The position numbers and the translations under genes are program-made. From NCBI RefSeq assembly GCF_028826155.1, contig NZ_JAQGPN010000001.1, positions 248,001 through 312,000 on the forward strand: a stretch of 64,000 nucleotides of DNA. Reading direction: 5' to 3'. Position 1 is the stretch's first letter. Each line of letters begins with the position of its first letter. The stretch is from Mesorhizobium shangrilense (GTDB lineage Bacteria; Pseudomonadota; Alphaproteobacteria; Rhizobiales; Rhizobiaceae). A model generated the notes under the pieces. It had not been told where the DNA came from. It worked only from the letters and a program-made list of their open reading frames with translations, and made no database searches. Positions 57,831-64,000 of the stretch are shown here, piece after piece.

Positions 57831-58736
57831 TCAGGCGCGGATCGGACTGCGCACCGGACGCGCATCCGAAGCGTTCCACCCGTCGCCGCGCCACATGGCC
57901 GCGAGTGCCGCCCGGTAGTCGGGGAACTGAAAGGCGTATCCCGCCTTTTTGATGGCGGCGTTCGACACCCGCTTGTTCTCGCCATAGAACGAGCGCGCCA
58001 TCGGCGACAGGTCCGCGGTCTCGAAAGGCTGTTCGGGCGGCGGCGGAACGCCCATCAGTTCGGCGGCGTAGGCGACGACGTCCTGCGGCGGCGCGGGCAG
58101 GTCGTCGGTGACGTTGAAGGCGCCGCCGAGCTTTGCTTCGGCCAGATGCCAAAGCGCTCCGGCAATGTCGTCGACATGGATGCGGTTGAACACTTGTCCA
58201 GGCTTGATGAGACGCTTCGCGGTGCCTGCGGCTAGATTGACGAAGGCGTTGCGGCCGGGGCCGTAGATGCCCGACAGCCGCAGCAGGGCGACCGGGACGC
58301 CCGCGGCGCGGCCGGCGGCGGTCCAGGCGTTCTCCGCCTCCAGCCGCTCGACCGAACGGCGCGAGACCGGCCGGCAGGGCGAAGTCTCGTCGACCCATTT
58401 CCCCTGGTGGTCGCCATAGACGCCTACCGTCGAGAGGTAGCCGATCCATTCGAGACCCGGCATGGCTGCGCGCAGGTCGGGGATCAGCCTCAGCACCGGA
58501 TCGCCTGCGTCGCCCGGCGCGATGACGACGACGAGATGCGTTGCTTCGCGAAGGGCGGAGGCAAGGTCTGCCCCGAGGGTCGCGCCATCGAACAGCAGCG
58601 GCGACACGCCGGAAGCCTCCAGTATGTCGAACTTGTGCGAGGACCGCGTGGTTCCGGCGATGCTCTCGGCGCGGCCGCGGTTCGATTCGGTGAATGCGCG
58701 AGCCGAATAACCCGCGCCGAAGATAAAAATGTTCAT
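57831..58736 (-). CDS. NAD-dependent epimerase/SDR family protein (YeeZ-like)
   Basis: A 301-aa extended SDR with the N-terminal IFIFGAGYSARAF (GxGxxA-type loop) and GYLSTVGVYGDHQG plus a later LRLSGIYGPGRN. The catalytic Tyr-x3-Lys is altered (YGDHQGK), so the enzymatic role is uncertain. ATG 58736 starts at the domain; the longer frame is a shadow. It is followed by mepA with a 92-bp gap and preceded by queG, 61 bp away. Confidence 0.9.
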   Translation of the reverse strand: MNIFIFGAGYSARAFTESNRGRAESIAGTTRSSHKFDILEASGVSPLLFDGATLGADLASALREATHLVVVIAPGDAGDPVLRLIPDLRAAMPGLEWIGYLSTVGVYGDHQGKWVDETSPCRPVSRRSVERLEAENAWTAAGRAAGVPVALLRLSGIYGPGRNAFVNLAAGTAKRLIKPGQVFNRIHVDDIAGALWHLAEAKLGGAFNVTDDLPAPPQDVVAYAAELMGVPPPPEQPFETADLSPMARSFYGENKRVSNAAIKKAGYAFQFPDYRAALAAMWRGDGWNASDARPVRSPIRA

Positions 58737-58797
58737 TGGACACTCCGGCACTGGCGGCAGCGCATGACGTCGAGAGGGTTTTCGGGCGACATTCGTC

Positions 58798-59967
58798 TCA
58801 TCCGCCCCGCGACAGCGGCGCAAGTTGCAGTCCGGTTCGCCACTCCACCGCCACCGCGGGATCGGTTTCAGCGGATTTCGAAGCAAGCGCCTCGAAGGCT
58901 GGCCTGTCGAGCAGCCGGCTCAGCGCCCAGACCGCCGCGCCCCGTACCAGCGGCGAAGCATCCGCCAGCAGCACGCGGCAGCGCTCCGCCAACTGCGGCT
59001 CCCCGGAATTGCCGGCCGCGATCAGCACGTTGCGGACGAAACGGTCACGGCCGATGCGCTTGACCGGCGAGCCGGAGAAGCGGACGCGGAAGGCGGCGTC
59101 GTCCAGTTCCAACAGGTCCGCGATGGCGGGGGCGCGCAGATCGTCCCGCGCCGCCAGCTTCGCCTCGGACGCCGCCTGCGCGAACTTGTTCCACGGGCAG
59201 ACGGCGAGGCAGTCGTCGCAGCCGTAGACGCGGTTGCCCATCTTCTCGCGGAATTCGAGCGGGATCGGCCCCTTGTTCTCGATGGTGAGGTAGGAGATGC
59301 AGCGTCGCGCATCCAGCCGGTAGGGTGCCGGAAAAGCGTCGGTCGGGCAGACATCGAGGCAGGCGCGGCAGGAGCCGCAATGGTCGACGTCCGGCTGGTC
59401 GGCCTCGATCTCGGCCGTGGTGAAGATGGTCCCGAGAAACAGCCACGAGCCGAACTCCCGGCTGACGAGATTGGTATGCTTGCCCTGCCAGCCGATGCCG
59501 GCGGCTTCCGCCAACGGCTTTTCCATGACGGGCGCCGTGTCCACGAAGACCTTGACGTCGCCGCCTGCCGCCGCAACGATTTTTCCGGCAATGCCCTTCA
59601 GCCTGCCCTTGATGACGTCGTGATAGTCGCGGTTCTGGGCATAGACGGAAATCGCGGCGCGGTCCTTCAGCTCCAGCGCAGATCGCGGATCGCGGTCGGG
59701 GCCATAATTCATCGCCAGCACGATGATCGAGCGCACCTCGGGCCAGAGCACCCGGGGATCGGCCCGGCGGGTGAGCGTCTCTTCCATCCAGCCCATCGAG
59801 CCATGCATTCCGTCGGCGACGAACCGGGCGAGGCGCGGCACGGCGTTCGGAATCGCGTCTGGCCTCGTCACCGCAACGGCCGCAAAGCCCGCCTCGCGGG
59901 CTTCCCGGTCGATGAGGACGCGGAGCTTGTCTGGCTTGCCTGCGCCGCTAGAAGTCGAGGTCCGCAT
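58798..59967 (-). CDS. queG: Epoxyqueuosine reductase
   Basis: A 389-aa cobalamin-dependent iron-sulfur enzyme that reduces epoxyqueuosine to queuosine in tRNA. Two 4Fe-4S motifs are visible ([15 protein letters not shown] and [11 protein letters not shown]), following the conserved [22 protein letters not shown] segment. The C-terminal region has HEAT-like repeats (about residues 290-385). Its start overlaps the GST stop by 20 bp on the same strand. Confidence 0.97.
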   Translation of the reverse strand: MRTSTSSGAGKPDKLRVLIDREAREAGFAAVAVTRPDAIPNAVPRLARFVADGMHGSMGWMEETLTRRADPRVLWPEVRSIIVLAMNYGPDRDPRSALELKDRAAISVYAQNRDYHDVIKGRLKGIAGKIVAAAGGDVKVFVDTAPVMEKPLAEAAGIGWQGKHTNLVSREFGSWLFLGTIFTTAEIEADQPDVDHCGSCRACLDVCPTDAFPAPYRLDARRCISYLTIENKGPIPLEFREKMGNRVYGCDDCLAVCPWNKFAQAASEAKLAARDDLRAPAIADLLELDDAAFRVRFSGSPVKRIGRDRFVRNVLIAAGNSGEPQLAERCRVLLADASPLVRGAAVWALSRLLDRPAFEALASKSAETDPAVAVEWRTGLQLAPLSRGG

Positions 59968-60640
59968 AATGGGAGGCCGGTGTGAGGCCGCGAATGCGAT
60001 CGGCCAACAATGGGCGGAAGGCCGGCCGCGATTTCACCCGCGTATACCAATCGCGCGCCGCAACATTGTCGCGCCAGTCGATCTCGCCCAGGTAGTCTAG
60101 CACGGAAAGCGAAGCAGCAGCAGCGAGATCGGCATAGGTGATGCGCGAGCCGGCCAGCCAGTTGCGCGTGCCCGCCAGCCAGTTGGTGTATTTGAGATGC
60201 TGCTTGATGTTGGCGCGCGCCGCCCGGATTGCCGCCGCATCGGGCGAGCCGCCGCCCTGCCCCGCCGGCATGTGAGGCTTCAAGACGCGCTCGCGCACGA
60301 TATGCCGCGTCACCTCGCTCTCGGTCTTGCCGAGATACCAGTCGCACAACCGGCGGATTTCGGCACGATCCAGGGGATCCTCGGCGAACAGCCGCTTGTC
60401 GCGCTTCAGCACGCCGCGCGTCTCGTCCAGGTATTCGGCGATCACCGAGGCGCCGATGATCGGCACATCGCCCTCGGCGAGCAGCACAGGGAGCGTGCCG
60501 GCCGGGTTCAGCGCCAGAAACTCCTTGCGCCTTGCCCAAGGCTTCTCCTCGATCAGCGCCAACTCCTCGCCATACTCGCCGAAGATAAGGCGGACGAACC
60601 GGCATGCCGCGAACATCGGATGGTGAAAAAGCGTAAGCAT
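59948..60640 (-). CDS. Glutathione S-transferase family protein
   Basis: A 230-aa GST with an N-terminal thioredoxin-like domain ([21 protein letters not shown], then [14 protein letters not shown], then [11 protein letters not shown]) and a helical C-terminal domain with the hydrophobic staple ([19 protein letters not shown]). The substrate is unknown. It overlaps queG by 20 bp, so they are probably co-transcribed. Confidence 0.92.
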   Translation of the reverse strand: MLTLFHHPMFAACRFVRLIFGEYGEELALIEEKPWARRKEFLALNPAGTLPVLLAEGDVPIIGASVIAEYLDETRGVLKRDKRLFAEDPLDRAEIRRLCDWYLGKTESEVTRHIVRERVLKPHMPAGQGGGSPDAAAIRAARANIKQHLKYTNWLAGTRNWLAGSRITYADLAAAASLSVLDYLGEIDWRDNVAARDWYTRVKSRPAFRPLLADRIRGLTPASHYADLDF

Positions 60641-60796
60641 GGTCCCGCAACGACTATTTCAGCTCTGGCAAACGCCAGGCCGCGCCTGTAGTTCTTGGAC
60701 GCCCCGATTCCCCGCCGGGCGACAAGCGCCCAGTCCTATAGGGTGAGTTCGCTTCCCTGACAAGAAAGCGCCGCCCCTCCAACCCGCGAACGTTTC

Positions 60797-61600
60797 ATGG
60801 ACCAGACCATTGTCGAAGCCCTCCTGCTCGGCCTGCTCGAAGGGCTGACCGAGTTCATACCGGTCTCCTCGACCGGGCACATCCTCCTCGCCGGTCACTT
60901 CCTGGGCTTCCAGTCCACCGGCAAGGCCTTCGAGGTGCTTATCCAGCTGGGCGCCATACTGGCCATCCTCAGCGTCTATTTCGGACGCCTGTGGCGCATC
61001 CTGACGGACCTGCCCCGCGACCAGCGCACCCAGCGCTTCGTGCTCGGCATCCTGATCGCTTTCCTCCCCGCCGCAGTGCTCGGCGCGCTTGGCCACAGCT
61101 TCATCAAGACGGTGCTGTTCGAGACGCCCAAGCTCATCTGCATCATGCTGATCATCGGCGGCATCGTGCTGCTGCTCGTCGACCGCATGCCGCTCAAGGC
61201 GCGCTACCACGACATCATGGATTTTCCGCTGTCGACCTATCTCAAGATCGGCCTGTTCCAGTGCCTGGCGATGATCCCCGGAACGTCGCGCTCCGGCGCG
61301 ACCATCGTGGGCTCCATGCTGATGGGCGTGGACAAGCGCGCGGCAGCCGAATTCTCGTTCTTCCTCGCCATGCCGACAATGGCAGGCGCCTTTGCCTACG
61401 ACCTCTTCAAGAACCGGGACATCCTGTCGGCCACGGACCTGCCGATCATCGCGACCGGCTTCGTCGCCGCCTTCGTGATGGCGGTCATCGTCGTGCGCTA
61501 CCTGCTCGACTACGTGTCGCGCCACGGCTACGCGCTGTTCGGCTGGTGGCGGCTGGTGGTGGGGACGGTCGGGCTGATCGCGCTGTTCGCGTTTGGGTGA
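60797..61600 (+). CDS. uppP: Undecaprenyl-diphosphatase
   Basis: A 267-aa multi-pass inner-membrane phosphatase (BacA family) that recycles the lipid carrier of cell-wall synthesis. The two conserved motifs [15 protein letters not shown] (residues 15-29) and [10 protein letters not shown] are present, as are the expected transmembrane helices. It converges with the HigBA-like pair. Confidence 0.97.
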   Translation: MDQTIVEALLLGLLEGLTEFIPVSSTGHILLAGHFLGFQSTGKAFEVLIQLGAILAILSVYFGRLWRILTDLPRDQRTQRFVLGILIAFLPAAVLGALGHSFIKTVLFETPKLICIMLIIGGIVLLLVDRMPLKARYHDIMDFPLSTYLKIGLFQCLAMIPGTSRSGATIVGSMLMGVDKRAAAEFSFFLAMPTMAGAFAYDLFKNRDILSATDLPIIATGFVAAFVMAVIVVRYLLDYVSRHGYALFGWWRLVVGTVGLIALFAFG

Positions 61601-61621
61601 ACGGCGTCAGCCCATCCCAGA

Positions 61622-61963
61622 CTATTGCGATTGCCTATCGTCAGTGTCCGCTAGATCGCTGAAATTGGTGATCGTCACTGACGCGTCGGGAAAGCGAGCC
61701 GTTATCTCCAGCGTGCCGCCGAGAGCCTCGACGTAGCGCCGCAAGTTACTCACATACATGTCGGCGCGCCGCTCCAGACGGGCTACGGCGGGCTGTCCGA
61801 CATGGAGATCGCGGGCAAGTTCCTGCTGCGATTTCTCGCGTGCCTGGCGCAGTTCATGCAAAGCCATGTCACCGAGCATCTGCTTGGTGGCCGCGTCGTT
61901 CCGCGCGCGGCGCTCAGACGACATGTCCTTGCGCAATTCCTTGAAGGATCGATGTCCGGTCAT
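61622..61963 (-). CDS. HigA-like XRE antitoxin
   Basis: A 113-aa protein with an XRE-type HTH (about residues 45-95: ELRQAREKSQQELARDLHVGQPAVARLERRADMYVSNLRRYVEALGG). It starts at an ATGA overlap with the toxin stop, the usual toxin-first order of HigBA. It binds the toxin and autoregulates. Confidence 0.92.
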   Translation of the reverse strand: MTGHRSFKELRKDMSSERRARNDAATKQMLGDMALHELRQAREKSQQELARDLHVGQPAVARLERRADMYVSNLRRYVEALGGTLEITARFPDASVTITNFSDLADTDDRQSQ

Positions 61964-62319
61964 ATCAGTCCTTCCTTCCTGATTTCGATCAGATAGGTGT
62001 CGTACAGGCGGTCGGCGGCGGGCAGCACCTTCTCGTAGAAACGATCGTCGCCAGCCTTGTTGCCGCCTATCAGCAGGATGGCAGTGCGGCGAGGGTCGAA
62101 GGCATAGAACACCCGGTAGGGATCACCGCCGCTCTGGACGCGAAGTTCCCGCATGTGAGCATGTCGCGAGCCAGTCACGCCCGAAGAGTATGGAAAGGGC
62201 AATTGCGGGCCCCTGAACTCCAAAAGGCCGACAACCCGGTCGATATCGTCCTGCACGATCTCGTCCAGGTCCTGATACCAGACGCCAAACTCGTCCGTGA
62301 ATTCGACAGCCCACCCCAT
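61960..62319 (-). CDS. RelE/HigB-type toxin
   Basis: A 119-aa protein with the RelE/ParE-like fold, beginning WAVEFTDEFGVWYQDL and containing the MRELRVQSGGDPYRVFYAFDPRRTAILLIGGNKAGDDRFYE core with the conserved basic residues. Members are mRNA-cleaving interferases. It is upstream of its HTH antitoxin with a 4-bp overlap. Confidence 0.92.
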   Translation of the reverse strand: MGWAVEFTDEFGVWYQDLDEIVQDDIDRVVGLLEFRGPQLPFPYSSGVTGSRHAHMRELRVQSGGDPYRVFYAFDPRRTAILLIGGNKAGDDRFYEKVLPAADRLYDTYLIEIRKEGLI

Positions 62320-62376
62320 CCGGGCTACAGGTTATGCCTCTGGTGTAATAATTCAAGGGCGCGCGCACCGCTGACC

Positions 62377-63153
62377 CTAGACCAATCCCATGATCCCCCT
62401 GCGCAGCAGATCGAGCGCCAAAAGCGTGATGCCGACGCGGAACCACTTGCGGAAGCTCGACTCGTCGAGGCGGTCGAGCATGCGACTGCCGTAGACCGTG
62501 CCGAGATAGCCGCTGACGATCATGGCCCCGATCAGCCAGAGCCAGTCGCGGAAGACGAAGCCGGCCAGCCCGAACACGACGATCTTCAGCGAATGCTGCG
62601 CGACCATTGCGGCAGCGTGGGTGGCGACCAGCGCCTTGCGGTCGCCGGCCAGGAATTGCGCCAGGATCGGCGAGACGATCGGTCCCGTCGCGCCGACCAT
62701 CATGCTCAGCACGGCGACGGCCGCACTTGCTGCGGCAAGCCCGGCGCGGCCGGCGCGCTGGATCCCGGGAATGGTGAACCAGGTGATCAGGATGATGAAG
62801 GCGCCAAGCACGATCTTGAGCAGCGCATCGGGCAATTGAACCACGACGAAGGCGCCGGCAATGGCCCCGACAACGCTGCCGAGGATGAACGGGAGGGCGA
62901 TGTCCATGCGCACATGGGCCCGCTGGTGCCAGGCGCGGCCGCTGTTGGAGCCGAGCTGTACGGCGCCGTGGACCGGAATGAGCGCGGCGACAGGCATGAA
63001 CAGGCCCATCAGCGCCAGCATGGCGACGCCGCCGCCGACGCCGAACGACGCCGTCAGCGCAGAGGTGAAGAAGCTGGCGACGGCGAGCAGCCCCGCAATC
63101 GCCGGGGTGATGCCGTCGGGCAGCAGCGGTGCGATCGTCTCCAGGCGGATCAG
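62377..63153 (-). CDS. TauE/SafE family sulfite/anion permease
   Basis: A membrane permease of about 258 aa with about eight hydrophobic helices and the TauE/SafE internal repeat, each half containing a GAIAGAFVV/GGGVAMLALMG type glycine-rich turn. The first ATG (63021) would start inside the first helix (MLALMG). The reading frame extends upstream with a fitting TauE N-terminus (ETIAPLLPDGITPAIAG), but the only candidate start codons there are CTG; CTG 63153 overlaps the upstream TGA. The start is therefore uncertain. Confidence 0.75.
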   Translation of the reverse strand: MIRLETIAPLLPDGITPAIAGLLAVASFFTSALTASFGVGGGVAMLALMGLFMPVAALIPVHGAVQLGSNSGRAWHQRAHVRMDIALPFILGSVVGAIAGAFVVVQLPDALLKIVLGAFIILITWFTIPGIQRAGRAGLAAASAAVAVLSMMVGATGPIVSPILAQFLAGDRKALVATHAAAMVAQHSLKIVVFGLAGFVFRDWLWLIGAMIVSGYLGTVYGSRMLDRLDESSFRKWFRVGITLLALDLLRRGIMGLV

Positions 63154-64000
63154 GCCTCGTTGCGGCGGGTGAACTGTCCGGCCGGGCGGTAGCTCCAGAG
63201 GTAGCCGGGAAGGATCACGTTGGTGGACTGCGCCTGGATGCCGATGCCTTCCAACGTCCGGCCCTCATCGACTGCTGCGTCGGACACCACGTTGTTGCTC
63301 CTCAGCAGCGTGACCTGGTCGCGGGTCAGCGGCGGGTTCGGCAACATGCCCAGCAGCATGCCCTGGATCTCGGCGGCGAACCACGGCACGGAGACCAGCA
63401 TCCGCTTGCGGCCAATCACCTCGAGCATTTCCTCCATCAACTCGCGGAACGTCGACACATCCGGGCCGCCGAGCTCATAGATGCGGCCGCCGTCGACCGT
63501 ACCGTCGACCGAACGCGCGATCATCTCGGCCACGTCGCCGACGAACACGGGCTGGAAGAGGGTTTCGCCGCCGCCGATCAGCGGCAGGAACGGCGAGTAG
63601 CGCGCCATATTGGCAAAGCGGTTGAAGAAGCCGTCCTCAGGCCCGAAGATGATGGAGGGACGCGTGATGACGGCATCGGGGACCGTCTCGAGAACAGCCC
63701 GCTCGCCGGCGGCTTTTGTTCGGGCATAGATCGAACGGGAACGCGGGTCCGCACCGAGCGCCGACATGTGGGTCAGCCTGGCGCCTGCGGCGCGCGCCGC
63801 CTCGGCGACCGCACGGGCGCCGAAATCTTGCACCGCATTGAAGGTCTGGCGGCCGCTCTGGTGCAGGATGCCGACGAGGTTGATCACATGGTCGGCGCCT
63901 TCGACCGCGCGGTCGACTGACCAGCGCACGCGCAGGTTGGCCTGGACCGGCTGGATCTGCCCGACATTGCCGAGCGGCTGCACGTGGCCGGCGAGGTCCG
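63150..64000 (-). CDS. NDUFA9-like SDR family protein, 5' end beyond the window
   Basis: The C-terminal part of an atypical extended SDR related to complex I subunit NDUFA9, with GVDHVINLVGIL-type, SALGADPRSRSIYARTKAAGE (Tyr-x3-Lys) and ITRPSIIFGPEDGFFNRFA segments. The Rossmann-fold start lies beyond position 64000, so this is truncated by the window, not broken. The GTG at 63983 is an internal valine. Confidence 0.9.
   Translation of the reverse strand, partial: DLAGHVQPLGNVGQIQPVQANLRVRWSVDRAVEGADHVINLVGILHQSGRQTFNAVQDFGARAVAEAARAAGARLTHMSALGADPRSRSIYARTKAAGERAVLETVPDAVITRPSIIFGPEDGFFNRFANMARYSPFLPLIGGGETLFQPVFVGDVAEMIARSVDGTVDGGRIYELGGPDVSTFRELMEEMLEVIGRKRMLVSVPWFAAEIQGMLLGMLPNPPLTRDQVTLLRSNNVVSDAAVDEGRTLEGIGIQAQSTNVILPGYLWSYRPAGQFTRRNEA

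Overview
The window is GC-rich, densely coded chromosomal DNA from an alphaproteobacterium. It most likely comes from the order Hyphomicrobiales (Rhizobiales), close to the Mesorhizobium/Aminobacter/Phyllobacteriaceae group. This rests on gene content and control signals: dnaK-dnaJ next to a rhizobial-type phospholipid N-methyltransferase, an alphaproteobacterial RpoH promoter, a CtrA-type box, a BTLCP-type protease, an intracellular PHB depolymerase, and many ABC/TRAP uptake and aromatic-catabolism genes. No database search was possible, so the genus is an inference.

Layout. (1) 1-5.2 kb is the right end of an integrated element. It holds a more AT-rich KAP-type P-loop NTPase gene, then four translationally coupled genes: a small unknown protein, a TumE-like toxin, a TumA-like HTH antitoxin and a large serine recombinase. 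The recombinase stop codon lies inside the 3' half of a tRNA-Arg(CCG) gene, which marks the attachment site. (2) 5.4-19 kb is mostly housekeeping: a D,D-carboxypeptidase, a mutarotase-like protein and a small-molecule kinase, a GST, a histone-H1-like protein, a BTLCP protease, PhaZ, a run from an FMN reductase through pyrF to a GNAT, pmtA, dnaJ and dnaK. (3) 19-27.6 kb is one probable minus-strand operon: acyl-CoA dehydrogenase, etfB, etfA, an AraC regulator, a two-subunit molybdenum hydroxylase and ETF-ubiquinone oxidoreductase. It looks like a dedicated oxidation route from a CoA ester or heterocycle to the quinone pool. (4) 27.8-40.4 kb is a second long minus-strand operon divergent from a LacI-type regulator with two operator palindromes. 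It has a branched-chain-type ABC importer, then a GST, an intradiol ring-cleavage dioxygenase, an SDR, a BKACE enzyme, an MDR reductase, a cupin, a gamma-carbonic-anhydrase-like protein and an alpha/beta-hydrolase homologue lacking its nucleophilic serine. (5) 40.5-47.4 kb holds a TRAP transporter (fused DctQM plus DctP), a RidA protein and, divergently, a lactonase / FMN 2-hydroxyacid dehydrogenase / RraA-aldolase operon. (6) 47.5-64 kb returns to housekeeping genes: an M48 protease, a Gfo/Idh oxidoreductase, YceI, an aminotransferase, tRNA-Leu(CAG), gpmA, dapB, an MsbA-like exporter, glk, mepA, an epimerase-like protein, queG, a GST, uppP, a HigBA-type toxin-antitoxin pair, a TauE/SafE permease, and an NDUFA9-like protein cut by the window end.

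The genes work together as two sets of uptake-plus-catabolism islands between conserved blocks. I infer that ring cleavage followed by BKACE could replace the usual CoA-transferase/thiolase end of the beta-ketoadipate route. A 22-bp motif shared by the acyl-CoA dehydrogenase promoter and the RidA/lactonase intergenic region suggests that regions 3 and 5 share a regulator, possibly the AraC protein inside region 3.
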